In this document: piece by piece, positions 34,501-46,329 of the stretch | How positions within the stretch are numbered: the first letter of the stretch is position 1 | Layout of the letters: each line of letters opens with the position of its first letter | Source of the DNA: Dipteris shenzhenensis | Lineage: Eukaryota > Polypodiophyta > Polypodiopsida > Gleicheniales | Reading direction: 5' to 3' (one strand) | DNA: 64,000 bases | NCBI GenBank assembly: GCA_047967505.1 | Contig: CM106538.1 | Made by a program: the position numbers and the translations under genes | Notes under the pieces: model-generated | The model's database searches: none | Told to the model about the DNA's origin: nothing | The model's input: only the letters and a program-made list of their open reading frames with translations

Positions 34501-35314
34501 GTCATTTACTTGATTCTTCTATGACTGATGCCAATTTGCTTGTTGACTCACAAGAGTTCAGGTTAGTGCAACACACAGACCATTTCTACATTTTAGATTA
34601 TAGGGAACATGACAGGATATGCATCCGATTTAACTATTGCAGCCATCAATACCACAATCTTGATCAGTATATGATGAAGTTGCTCCTTGATTCCTTCCTC
34701 CCTCATCCTAAAGCTGCAGATGTTCTCCTTCATCTCCTCCACTCTTTGCTCATTCCGTTCAACAGCTTCATCTGAATCCCTCAGCATCTATTGAAGCTAC
34801 TTAAATTGCTCAAAAACATCAACATGGGCCATTTCCAAGACTTCAACTCTAGCTTAGAAATCTCTCATGACGGCGGGCTTCTTTTCAAAACTGTCGAAAG
34901 CCACTACAAGCTCATGCACAACCCTATCGTTATCTTGTTGCAAGGTCTTGTAGCTTACTCTTTGAACTTCCAACAATGTTTCAAAAAAACAACCCCCACC
35001 ATGGCTGCTCCTAGTTGCTCCACCGTGGTTGCTCTCTGCATCCTTTAGAGAGGTGCCTCATTGTCTTCTCCACCCCGGTTGGTCTTTGCCCTATCTATTC
35101 TAGCCTTGAAGCTCTCTCGTAGATCCTACATCACCACTGTGGTTTCTGCATTCTCCCTTTTCAGCTCCTCCATCATCAGGTCTTTTTCAATGTTTAATGT
35201 GTTCCGCATGTTGCAGAGCCATTTGTAAATACCCTCCTTTTCAGCTCTTTGATCTTCAAGCTCCTTTCGCATCATCTCTAGCTCCTTGTCTATGTTGTCC
35301 CCATGACTTATAAC

Positions 35315-35485
35315 TGTGGGGGTTAAAGGTCACTGTGCCTTTACCCCAGTTATGTACAATACTCAAACACATATATAAATGAATGAAAAAGAAGATTAGG
35401 GTGGTTCTGCACCCACCAAAACTTGTGTGGCTCTCTGTTTCTCTCTCTCCTTCTTCCGTTCTTGCTTTCGTTGAGAGCACTCTCA
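35315..35485 (+). repeat. 5' LTR of copia B
   Basis: 171 bp, TGTGGGGGTTAAAGG to GAGAGCACTCTCA. The TATA-like TATATAA occurs at the same place as in the LTRs of A. Confidence 0.95.
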
Positions 35486-36937
35486 ACTGGTATCAGAGCC
35501 TGGGTGATCTAGCTGAGCGTGCGTGAATGCTTGAAGCTCAGCAGCTCTGTGGGAGGAAGGAGAAGCTCTGTGGGAAGCTTTGTGGGTGACTTTACTTGCA
35601 TCCGAGTGTGTAGAGACCTTGAGGGAACCTTTGGAAAAGTCACTTTGGTTTTGCGAAGTGGTTTTGAGAGCCTGTTAAGTGTTTTCAAAGAAAAAGTCGT
35701 TTTTTGAGCTTTTCCCTGTTCTGTTCGATGACAGAGACTCCGTATTGACTTGTAGAGGCAACTATTGCTTGCTTTTGGTGTCCACTCCACTTCAGGAGCT
35801 TGGAAACACCTTCATTCTTGAATTTGGGATCATTTCATCGGATTTCTGACTCACTGTGTCAGTTTCTGCGTTTTTTGCCTGGGTGTTGGAACTCAAGTTT
35901 GGAGCAACCATTTGCAGATCTGTCAGTTCCGGTGGACTCAGAAGATCCTAAAACTTCTATGTTGCTCATCATTCGCACTCCGGTGGAGTATACAAACAGC
36001 TCTGTTTCCAAAAACGTTTTTCAGTCCGTGTTTTGGACCTAGTGATTGAGACCATAGTTTCCAAAACCGTCTGTCCCATTGCGTTTCGAACGCCCAAAAA
36101 CCCCTACCTGTCAGTTCTTGCATGATTTGGTGGAGGATTTTCAGAGTTATAGATCTCTGTGTATTCAATTTCGTCTCTCTGTTATGCATTTTTCATTCTA
36201 AGGTTTTGAAACCTTAGATTTATGCCACATGGCAGTGGATAAGTGTTGACTCCCATTTCTCACTCATCGGTTGGGATTTTGGAGTTCTGGCAGAAGAGAG
36301 ATATTTGCAGATTTTCTTGCTGATTCTGATTATGCAATGGCGCCCATGTTTTGAGGCATCTCAGGTTCTATTTTCAGTAGCAGTTATTACTGTGGGACTA
36401 TGATTTCTTGAGCATACCTTATGCAGATCACTCTGGTTGCAGTTTGAGCAGTGTACACTCATTCGTGGTATGCATTGGGTTGTAGTGGATGATTTATAGG
36501 CCATTTGGATGCATTACGGTCCTTATTGGATACGCTGATAGGCCCAAATTGCCTTGTGGGATGCTATTTTTATGGACGCTTTGCACATGGATGCTATTTT
36601 ATGCACATGGCTCAGGGACAGCTTTGACACATTGCAGGTGATGCACTGATAGTGCTATCTCTTGGATGATATATTATTGATGCATATGCCAGTGGATGGT
36701 GTTTATGCTTGAGTCATTTGGCACTTATTGGCATTTTCTTTTGGGCCAGATTTGCTCATATGGATGCATAGTATATGCACATGAGTCAGATGCATCTTTT
36801 GATGCTTTGAGCTTTGAGTTTTGGTGATATTTCAGTCTATTGTGGCATACACATTTGGGTGCACCTGGTATTTGGTGTGATTCTCTCTTGCAGGACTAGC
36901 ATTTCGGATCTCTTTCGGATTTTGTTTCATTTGCATC
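35486..36937 (+). other. Long leader of copia B
   Basis: Matches the leader of A over its whole 1.45 kb with scattered substitutions and small indels (for example a 20-bp deletion near 36735). The 62-codon frame at 35519-35707 is preserved with only two residue changes. Confidence 0.8.
35488..35500 (+). promoter_or_regulatory. Primer-binding site of copia B (tRNA-Met)
   Basis: TGGTATCAGAGCC two bases after the LTR, identical to that of A. Confidence 0.92.
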
Positions 36938-39900
36938 ATGGCATCCTCTTCCATGTCTGAAAAGGAGTTTTTCAGCATTAAAAAGTTTGATGGGACAAAA
37001 TTTTCTTTGTGGAAAGAACAAATAAGGGATGTGCTTATTCAAAAGAAGCAGATTAAACCCTTGGCAGGGATTGAAGCTAAGCCTGTAAATATGTCTGAGG
37101 ATGATTGGAATGAGTTGGATGCATTAGCAGAGTCTACTATTAGACTTCATCTTGCAGAGTCAGTTTATTTCACAGTACTAAATGAGCAAACTACGGAAGA
37201 TTTGTGGAAGAAACTGTGTGCCACTTATCAGAAGGAAACTGCCTCTAATAAAGTTTACCTCATGAAGAGATTGTTTGAGCTGCAGATGAAGGAAGGGGTC
37301 TCCATTGCTTCTCACTTGAATGAATTCAATATTATTTTCAGCCAGCTTTAGGCTCAGAAAATGAATTTTAATGCGGAGACTAAGGCAATATTTCTCTTAT
37401 GTTCATTGCCATCCTCATGGGATACCTTCCGTACAGCTGTCAGTAACTTTGCACCTGGTGGAGTATTGAAATTTGATGATGTTGTGAGTAGCTTGTTGGC
37501 CGAGGAGATTAGACGGAAGTCTATGGATGGCAACAAGTAGGATGCAGCCTTAAATGTGCAAAGGGGCAGATCGCAGTTCAGGGGGAAGTCCCAAGAAAGA
37601 GGGAAGTCACGTAGCAAATCCAGGGCACAGAACATTGAGTGTTACCATTGTGGCAAGAAGGGCCATATGAAAAAGGATTGCTACAAGCTGAAAAGAGAGC
37701 AAAAGGATAAGAAAAAGAATGCAAATTGGTGTGCAAATCAAAAGGAAGAGAGTCCAAGGGAGGGCAAAGGAAAAGTGAAGATCGAGGAGATCAATGCAGT
37801 CACACATGATAGTGACAATGACGTTCTCTTCATGTCTAGTTTATCTGTAGAGTTGCTTACCACTTTAGATGATGCATTTTCCCAGGATTGGATTTTGGAT
37901 TTTGGTGCTTCATTCCATGTTACTCCCCATAGGTAATGGTTCTCCACTTATGACAGTGGAAAGACAGGTTGTGTGCATCTTGGAAATGACTATGCATGTG
38001 ACATAGTGGGAGCAGGTGACATAAAGTTTTCTTTTGCAAATGGGTCTGCATTTGTTTTGAAACATGTGACACATGTGCCTAAGCTGACCAAGAGTCTTAT
38101 TTCAGTGGGTCAGCTAGATGATGCTGGTTTTCACACCACTTTTGGCTTTCAGAGTTGGAAAATTCAGAAGGGCTCTATGCTTTTGGCTAGGGGTACCAAG
38201 TGTGGGACTTTGTATCCCTTACATGTATCAGGGGTATTTGATCATGTTGTTGCAATAACCGAGCAGCCAAGCACTTCTTTGTGGCATTGCAGGTTGGGGC
38301 ACATGAGCCAGAATGGAATGAAATTCTTATGCCGTTTGGGTTATGTATCGCATTTGAGTTTCTCTGATTTTGAATTTTGTGAGCATTGTCTCTATGGGAA
38401 GTAGACTAAATCAGCCCATAAAAGAAGGGGAAAGAAAGAGTTTGAAATGCTTGATTTGGTGCATTCAGACGTATGTGGTCCCATGCCTACACGGTCATTA
38501 GGCGGGGCTGAATACTATGTGACATTCATTGATGATGCAACTAGGAAAGTGTGGGCTTATGCTATAGCTCGGAAGAGTGATGTGTTCCAGGTATTTCAGA
38601 AATGGCTGGCCTTGGTTGAGAATCAGTCAGGTAGAATGCTTAAATGTCTACGGACTGACAATGGTGGAGAGTATCTCTCTCATGACTTTCAGCATTTCTG
38701 TGATACACGTGGGATTAAGAGGGAGCTCACATCCCCTCGTACTCCAGAGCAAAATCCAGTTGCAGAAAAGATGAACTGTACCATTCAACAAAGGTTGCAA
38801 TGCATGCTTTCCAATGCAAGTCTTTCTGGTGGTTTTTGGGCTGAGGCAATGAAGACTGCAGTGCATGTGATCAATAGATCACCTAGTAAGAGTTTGGATG
38901 GTGGTATTCCTTAAGAGGCATGGAGTGGCAAGAAGCCCTCTTACTCTCACTTGCATATATTTGGGTGTGAGGCATATGCACATGTGCCAAAAGAGCTTCG
39001 AAATAAGCTAGATCCTAAGTCTAGGAAATGCATCTTTCTAGGTTATGGTGAAAGTGGAGAGATGGGCTATCATCTCTGGGATCCAGAAGCAAAGAAGATC
39101 ATACGCAGCCATGATGTGGTCTTCAATGAGAAGAAGATGCATAAGGCACCCATGAGGGATGTGGAAATGAGGAGAATCACTTTCCAGGATGTGAATCCAC
39201 CTTCATATGTTGATAGACAGCAAGCTATCCATGCACTAAATGTGCAAGAAATGGTACCAACAAGTACTCCCACAGGTATACAATCAAGGGTAGATGATGG
39301 ATCATCTATTGGTGGAAATGATGAGCCAAATGTGGCTGATATGCAGGTGGGACAGCAAGCTGAAATGCCCTTGAGAAGATCTTCTAGAGTGTCTAGACCG
39401 CCTGATAAGTTTGTTCTAGGGGTAGACTATGTGATGCTTACTGATTGTGGGGAGCCTTCTTGCTACAAAGAGGCTATGATGCGCGAGGATCAATGCAAGT
39501 GGGAGTATGCTGTGCAATCAGAGATGAGTTCACTTATGAAGAATAAGACTTGGGACTTGGTTTCTTTGCCACATGGAAAGAAAGCATTGCCATGTAAATG
39601 GGTCTACAAAATGAAGGTCACAGGTGATGATGTGCCTAGGTACAAGGCCCGTTTGGTTGCTAAAGGGTTCAAGCAAGAGAAGGGTGTGGACTTTGATGAG
39701 ATATTCTCTCCGATTGTGAAGATGACCACACTTAGATGCATGCTTGGACTAGTGGCTGTAGAGGATATGGAGCTTATGCAGATGGATGTCAAGACAGCTT
39801 TCTTGCATGGGGATTTGCATGAGGAAATTTACATGGTGCAGCCGGAAGTCTTTGAAGAAAAGGCCAAAGAGCATTTAGTTTGCAAGTTGAAGAAGAGTCT

Positions 39901-41002
39901 CTATGGTCTTAAGCAAGCGCCTAGAGAATGGTATCAGAAGTTTGATGCTTTCATTCGGTCCCAGGGTTTTTTTAGGAGTGAAATTGATCACTGCCTCTAC
40001 ACTAAAAGGGCTAAGGATAGTAGCCTGATAATCCTGGCACTATATGTGGATGATATGCTATTGGCTAGCAAGAATACTTATGAGCTAGATGCATTAAAGG
40101 CCAAGTTGCATGAGGCCTTTGATATGAAGGATTTGGGACTTGCAGGTCATATTCTTGGTATGCGCATCACGTGTGATCGGAGTAGGAAACTCCTTTGGCT
40201 TTCACAAAAAGAGTATGTTACAAAAGTATTGCAGCGTTTCAATATGGGGGGGGGAAGGCAGTGAGTACTCCATTGCCTCCATATGTGAAACTGAGTCCTA
40301 CAGATAGTCTCGAATCAAATGAGGAAAGGGCCATGATGGCCAAGGTTCCTTATGCATCAGCAGTTGGGAGTCTTATGTATGCTATGATAGCTACTAGACC
40401 AGACATTGCATTTGCAATGGGAGTTGTTAGCCAGTATATGGCTAATCTAGGAAAGAGGCATTGGGAGGCAGTTAAGTGCATCATGAGGTACATGAAGGGT
40501 GCCAAGGAGATGTGCATCTTCTTTGGTAAAGGAGACATGCGTGTACTTGGGTACACAGATTCGGACTATGCAGGGCATGTGGATAGTGGGAGATCCACTT
40601 CTGGTTATGTGTTCACCTTTGCAAGTGGTGCAGTGTCGTGGATGTCTCGTGCATAGAAGTGCGTGGCTTTGTCTACCACAGAGGCTGAGTATGTTTGCAG
40701 CCACAGAGGGCTGCAAGGAGACTATATGGCTTGATCGGCTAGTGGGAGATTTGGGGATTCATACAGGTGTACCGACATTGCATAGTGATTCCATGAGTGC
40801 TATTCAGCTAGCATGGAATCTGGTCTTTCATGCAAAGAACAAACACATTGAGGTCATGTACCATTTCATCAGGGAGGTACTTGAGGACAAGCGCATAGAG
40901 CTTGTCAAGGTTCATACAGATGATAACCCTGCAGATATGCTGAGGAAGAGTCTGCCTAGTCAACGGTTTGAGTATTGTCGTGTATTGATGGGCATTGGAT
41001 AG
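36938..41002 (+). pseudogene. Gag-pol polyprotein of copia B
   Basis: ATG at 36938. Domains in order: UBN2-type gag (36938-37540), zinc knuckle CYHCGKKGHMKKDC (intact, 37643-37684), protease DWILDFGASFH (DSG changed to DFG, so catalytically broken, near 37890), pre-integrase LWHCRLGH, integrase HSDVCGPMP and RTDNGGEY, RT with YVDD (40043-40054), RNase H YTDSDYAGH and TTEAEY. Stops at 37349, 37538, 37934, 38402, 38912 and 40654. One base is lost in the G run near 40250 and one gained near 40690. Four of the six stops look like CAG to TAG. Final stop at 41000-41002. Confidence 0.92.
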
Positions 41003-41044
41003 TATGCTCATTGGTTGTTCTCCCTTAAAGGCACATTGTCCTTT

Positions 41045-41055
41045 AAGTGGGAGGT
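41045..41055 (+). promoter_or_regulatory. Polypurine tract of copia B
   Basis: AAGTGGGAGGT abuts the 3' LTR, as in element A. Confidence 0.85.
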
Positions 41056-41226
41056 TGTGGGGGATAAAGGTCACTGTGCCTTTACCCCGATTATGTACAA
41101 TACTCAAACACATATATAAATGAATGAAAAAGAAGATTAGGGTGGTTCTGCACCCACCAAAACTTGTGTGGCTCCCTATTTCTCTCTCTCCCTCTTCCGT
41201 TCTTGCTTCTGTTGAGAGCACTCTCA
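41056..41226 (+). repeat. 3' LTR of copia B
   Basis: 171 bp, TGTGGGGGATAAAGG to GAGAGCACTCTCA, followed by ataac. Confidence 0.95.
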
Positions 41227-42000
41227 ATAACTTCTTCAAGCCTATCTTGGAGCTCCTTGATGTGCTTCTCTGCTTCTTCTCTTCTATGCCTTTCCATGTC
41301 GACCATTTTTGCAGTGGCCTCAGCTTGCTCTTGTGCCTACAAGGCCCTCGCTTTTGTCTTCTCTACCTTGGATTCTACACCCTCCCTGAGAATTTTCTCA
41401 AGTTGTGTTGCCTTTGTTGCATCAGTGGCTTTCTCTTGTAGAAGAGTTGCCTTCTGAGACATCTTTTATCGTATTGCTCAAAAATCCCTTTGAGGGTAAA
41501 TGTCATCACATGCATTGCAACTCCAGCAGGATGAGATGACAATGTAGATTTGTCATCCACACAACTCTTCAGGTTGGTCATCATGCTCTTGGAGATAGCC
41601 CTTGAGAAAGATACATCACGTCCTTTCAGTTGCTCTATTGCTGCTCGAACCTGCCAGAACTTCACGGTTCCTCTCGTATCAGAAATGAAGTGCATGTTCT
41701 TCTTCAGCACATCTTGGAGGTCTATTGGCAGGCTTAAAAGCTTGAATCCACCATCTTTACTAATCTAAGCATTGGGGTATACATCTAGAATATCCCGTCT
41801 CTTCCACTTCTTCTTGAAGAAGTTTGCTTGCAAATTTCCTCTAGGAATGCCTAGCGCATTTTCAATCATGATTTTAGTGATGGTAATCTTTTGACCTTGA
41901 CAGAGTATTTGTCCCTCCTTCACGTTCACCTCCTATACCAACCTAATGAAGTTTCTTAGAGCATCCAAATTAGGCTTTTGAAGAGTGAGTGAGGAGCTTT

Positions 42001-42380
42001 GAGATGTCAAGATTTCAAGATCAGGGGAGGAGAGGCTCTCGCACTGTGCTGCAAAGAGGGAGGGAAGATTGTGTGAGGACCCAGACTATGCAAGGTCCAT
42101 TACGAGAGGGGATAGAAGTTGCAGGAAGAGTGCAAGAGAGATAGAAATGGAAGGAGAGGAATAGAAGATGAAATAGTGAAGGAAATGGAATAGTGGAGGC
42201 TTAAGTTTGCAGTCCGAGTGCAAGGGAGAAAAAAACGATCGAGACGGATAGAAGACAAAACAATTAAGGGAATGGAATAGCGGAGGCTTAAGTTTGTAGC
42301 TCGAATACAAGGAATTGTCAAGGTGAGTACCACCGCGGTGGTTGGCCCGAATTTTGATTAATTCAAGGTAGCAGTACTAC
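42001..42380. other. No gene recognised
   Basis: Purine-rich on the plus strand. A module with GAAGGAGAGGAATAGAAGATGAAA / GACGGATAGAAGACAAAAC followed by GGAATAG-GGAGGCTTAAGTTTG recurs at about 42150 and 42240 (period about 90 bp). Confidence 0.5.
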
Positions 42381-42387
42381 CTTTCAT

Positions 42388-43260
42388 GGTAATGAGTGAT
42401 TAGAGGTGATTAGGCTTCATACTTTACGTCTGTGATAATTACTTCCATATTCCATCGGTGGTGGCCACCTATGGTGGCGTCTAAGATTACCAGCCACATC
42501 TATGGTATCGATTAAGATTCCAATGGGTTTGTAGTTAATTACCAGCCACCACCGTGGCTCGCAATTACTCATCTACCAATTACCACCACCAGGCTTGCAT
42601 GCATGATTACTACGAGTGCAGCAAATTATGAGTCACTGGGCCTCCACTAGGCTTGCATGCTCAGTAGAGTACTAGAGTGCATGGTAATGAGTGATTAGAG
42701 GTGATTAGGCTTCATAGTTTACTTTTGTTGGTGGCTCTCATCAGAGCCATGTCTGTGGTGGCTAAGATGCCATCGGGATGGCAGTTAGTTTACTAGCACC
42801 GCAATGACCTGTAGTTACTCACCTTCTAGTTACCACCACTGGGCTTGCATGCATGGTTACTATGAGTGCAATAAATTACCAAGGAGTGGGCTTACATGCT
42901 CAGTAGAGTACTAGAGTGCATGGTAATGAGTGATTAGAGGTGATTAGGATTCATGATTTACTTTTGTGTAATTATTGCTCGGTGGTGGTGGCTCTCATCG
43001 TCCATGGTGTCTAAGATGCCATTGGGTTGGCAATTAATTAGCAGCCACCAAAGTGGCCCATAGTTACTCACTTGCTAGTGACCACCATCAGGATTGCATG
43101 CATGATTACTAGTGAGATGATTAGGCTTCATGATTTACTTTTGTGGTAGTTACTACCCGGTGGTGGTGGCTCTCATCAACCACATCTATTGTGGCTAAGA
43201 TTCCACTGGGTTGATAGCTAATTACCAAGCACCACAGTGGCCTGCTCACCCACCACCGGG
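42388..43260. repeat. Satellite-like tandem array, 200-295-bp units
   Basis: GGTAATGAGTGATTAGAGG begins units at 42388, 42683 and 42922, and a degenerate unit starts near 43113. Each unit runs GATTAGG-TTCAT-TTTAC, then a GGTGGTGGC or GTGGC cluster, TAAGATGCCATTGGG, TAATTACCAGCCACC, TAGTTACTCAC and GGCTTGCATGCATG. Spacings of 295, 239 and about 190 bp show internal deletions. No coding frame. Confidence 0.85.
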
Positions 43261-44322
43261 TATCTACTTCATGATTATCAGCCCCTCTAGGGTATTCCAC
43301 AATGGTGGCCTGCTACGTTGTTGTCATCCTCCCCTGCTCTACTACTTTCCTCCACACGCTCTGCTACTTTGCTCCACACACCCTCCAATTCTTTTCCGCA
43401 CTTGCTCTACTTTGCTCCATGCTCCCTCCTCCAACTCTCATCACTCATCTGCTCCCCTACTCACCTCCTGCTCACCCATTCATCTTCACCATGCCTAATA
43501 CCACCCCCCCTTAATGCACTGTGATCCCAATGTTATCTACCTTCTCATATAAGGTAATTGTGTTGCACTCACCTGGAGTAGAAATGCTGGCACTAGTGGA
43601 TACCCTTCATTCCCACGGTCAATTCCTCCCATATCTGCATGTCAGCACCTTAGATGACATGCTCACCTTTGGGCTCTACCAAGCAATCAAGCGGACTCGC
43701 GAAGGCAATACATGTGGTTCTGCAATGACGGGACAATACCTAGGATGTTTTTATCGAAGCTATGCTTATATATTAATATAAAATCTTGGCAAAAGCTTTC
43801 AAGCTCATTTTTTTAGTTTCATAATATTGGTAGAAATTGTACTTTTTTATATATTCTTTTTGAATTTTTAAGGAAAAAATGTAAATCGTGGTGAAACTTT
43901 TAATTTTTCTGCATACAAGTTTCAAATCTAGGCGAATGTTTTAAACATTTATTTTTATTAGGGCATACAAACTTTTGACGCCAATATAAAAGCTTAGCTT
44001 CTTAATGAAACTAATTGGAAAAAATCATCCATGATACCTAGAATACATGCTCCTCAATCCAAAATTCCCCGGCTAGAGTTCTACAAGTATGGCCAGTAGC
44101 TTGTGGAACAAATCTCACTGAGGATGAGATAAACTCCCTAGAGATAGGAGGATTTGTTCTACACAAGATACCAATAGAGTCTCCTTCGAATGCGTTGACA
44201 AAATATGAAGAGGGGAGAGGAGAAGAGTGGAGATGAGGAGAGAGGGCACAGCTAGAGAGCACACCACAAATGACTAACTATACACTAGATTTAGTTGAAA
44301 AATAGAATATATACAAACCCTT
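43261..44322. other. No gene recognised
   Basis: 43310-43500 is pyrimidine-rich with a loose CTCTACTTTGCTCCA repeat. 43790-44030 is very AT-rich. Short frames only. Confidence 0.5.
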
Positions 44323-44340
44323 TTAGGGTTAGGGTTAGGG
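44323..44340. repeat. Short telomere-like repeat
   Basis: TTAGGGTTAGGGTTAGGG, followed by GGTCTAACCCT, a short inverted copy. Three units are too few to be a telomere. They could be chance or an interstitial relic. Confidence 0.5.
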
Positions 44341-44376
44341 GTCTAACCCTTTCCTTTATAGAACTCTATAAGGTTA

Positions 44377-44430
44377 GTGCTATGCACATATGATCACGTG
44401 ATGGTGCTATGCACATATGATCACGTGATG
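44377..44430. repeat. Perfect 27-bp tandem duplication with palindromes
   Basis: Two identical units (44377-44403, 44404-44430), each containing GCACATATG and the palindrome ATCACGTGAT with a CACGTG G-box core. Confidence 0.9.
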
Positions 44431-45180
44431 TTGAGCATGAACTCTCAACATGCATCTGCACCAAGATATCAACCAGGAGTCTAGGAAGTTGTAGCTACAA
44501 GGATCAATTATGCCCTTGTTCTAGAAGCAACAGTAAAGTGCCACATAGTATTGAAAGCCTTGAAACATGAATTCTTTAAGATAGAGACTTAAAACTCTAG
44601 AGTGATGGGGGAAAGTAATAATGTCAATGTTTCCAAGACCCAGCATGTACTTGTCGGGATTTCATGGATCAAGTGGCAGAGGGGAAGGCATTCCTTGCAT
44701 GCAAGCATTTGTATTTTGTGTACCTCCGCATGTTTGGGATGTATGCCAATGCGAACATGTTCATACAACAACCCATGCTTTCATATGACGATTTGCAAGT
44801 CATTTTCGGCAACAGGAGAGCATTTCCCAGAACCCCAAATATGTAGCAAAACTATTTATTTGCTTTTTTCCTTGGAACATAATTCCAGGGACAATTATGT
44901 ATCATACACCAATATCATAGAGACATTTGGAGTATTGTTTCCTTTGTAATGTTGGGTTCGATTCACCAAAAAAATGTGTGATTAGCATGGACTTGAATGC
45001 AGTGCTTGTTCTTCTTTCATAAAAGTATTGTTGTTCTTAATGGTTTCTTCTTCTTACACAAAACTCGAGCACAAACCCTAAACCATCATTATTAATTGGC
45101 CAATGCTTGCAAAACGCATCAATATAATGCAAGGCTTTTGAGTTTACAAACAACATGCCATGTACAATTGCTAACAACCA
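44431..45180. other. No gene recognised
   Basis: Contains an open stretch at 44602-44949, with a second frame open at 44664-44846. Neither resembles a family I know, and two overlapping frames argue against coding. Confidence 0.4.
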
Positions 45181-45181
45181 A

Positions 45182-45222
45182 TGAGAGAGAGAGAGAGAGA
45201 GGGGAGGGAGAGTTATATGCAT

Positions 45223-45259
<37 letters not shown>

Positions 45260-45262
45260 GTT

Positions 45263-45293
<31 letters not shown>

Positions 45294-45341
45294 CAGTTTC
45301 AATGTGGTAGAAACAATCCCACACACACACACACGGGTTGG

Positions 45342-45415
<74 letters not shown>

Positions 45416-45416
45416 T
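45182..45416. repeat. Compound microsatellite cluster (GA, AC)
   Basis: (GA)n at 45182-45202, (AC)n at 45224-45257, (GA)n at 45264-45294, (AC)n near 45320-45334, then about 33 GA units at 45344-45412. Frames through it code only Arg-Glu or His-Thr repeats. Confidence 0.95.
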
Positions 45417-45904
45417 AGAATAGGTGGAACAAGAAACAATAGGTTGCCAAAAAAAACTCTCTCCAAAACTCGCTCCTCACACACTCCCATTCGGAATTTA
45501 AAAGCCCCCTCCATACATGTACATACCATGATTACATTAAGTATTTTTTGAACCCCTTCTATTTATAAATGGCACATAAGTCCCCTAAATAAAAAAATCC
45601 CCTTCCTTTAACAAACCTATTACTTTACAAATTTTTACTAAGTTACCCCTCTGGGTAATCCAATCTCAATTCCATTGGGGCAAAATTCAAAGCTTAGCAC
45701 TAATCAAGGAGGATTTAATAGTAGGGAGTCATATCTATGTGATGATCCTTGAGCTATGATATGGGCTTAGAATCAAATCATGTAAGAACTATTGTCTTTG
45801 TGCCAACATGGACTTAGGTAGTACAGAATATGTGTGTAGAGTAGCGGCAAAGCTCCGCTTTACTTTGCATAAGCCTAGGAATAATCTCTCATAGGAATCC
45901 TCAA

Positions 45905-46180
45905 CATGCAAGTTCTATTTGTGATTCCTACATGCGAGTTCTACATGCAACTCCTACATGCAACTCCTACATGCAACTCCTACATGCGATTCCTACATGC
46001 ATGCTCTACTTGTAACTTCTACTTGCAACTCCTACATGCAAGTCCTACATGCGATTCCTACATGCATGTTCTACATGCAACTCCTACATGCAACATGCGA
46101 GTTCTACATGCAACTCCTACATGCAACTTCTATATGCAAGTTCTACATGTAGAGAGAGAATGTCTTACAATTCCTACATG
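45905..46180. repeat. Minisatellite, 13-bp unit, about 20 copies
   Basis: Consensus close to CAACTCCTACATG with variants (GAGTTCTACATG, GATTCCTACATG, AACTTCTAC-TG). 13 bp is not a multiple of three, so all three frames are open and repetitive (for example QLLHATPTC). Confidence 0.9.
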
Positions 46181-46329
46181 CAAAGAGAGAAGCTCTCCAA
46201 CTTGTATAAATACCCCGTAATGGAATGAAGCCCACACTGTTTGGGGCATTGTGTTGAGTTCTACTTTGGTATTCCAAGCAATTGGCTCTAGTGTCCATGC
46301 TTCCTTGCACTCCACATCCAAAAGCATCT

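Larger units (their letters stand above)
35315..41226 (+). mobile_element. Ty1/copia retrotransposon B
   Basis: Complete 5.9-kb element with target duplication ataac (35310-35314 and 41227-41231). It is the same family as element A, very similar throughout, but without the Mutator-like insertion and without A's 13-bp deletion. By eye its LTRs differ at about 8 of 171 positions, slightly fewer than in A, so it is probably somewhat younger. Gag and pol form a single frame, as is usual for copia, broken by stops and two single-base indels. Confidence 0.95.
34590..42000 (-). pseudogene. Coiled-coil protein gene relic, interrupted in frame by copia B
   Basis: On the minus strand a frame from about 42000 down to 41375 encodes a globular region (landmarks KITITKIMIENALGIPRGN, DTRGTVKFWQVRAAIEQLKG) with two stops in its first part. 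A heptad-rich segment follows at about 41306-41232 (ERHRREEAEKHIKELQDRLE). Copia B interrupts it. The same frame resumes at 35314 with DKELEMMRKELEDQRAEKEG, and further charged coiled-coil segments lie at 34593-34787. The frame is continuous once B and one copy of its target duplication are ignored. I do not recognise the protein. It may be an extra reading frame of an LTR element, since it has the same globular-plus-coiled-coil layout as the region after gypsy D. Confidence 0.55.

Noticed and set aside
44323-44340. Telomere
   Set aside because: Only three TTAGGG units, while the usual plant repeat is TTTAGGG, and there is ordinary sequence on both sides.
45096-45551. Long open frames in the 45.1-45.6 kb region
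   Set aside because: They are produced by GA and AC dinucleotide repeats and code only low-complexity peptides.
45905-46180. CRISPR-like array
   Set aside because: Short repeats without regular unique spacers; it is a contiguous 13-bp minisatellite in plant nuclear DNA.
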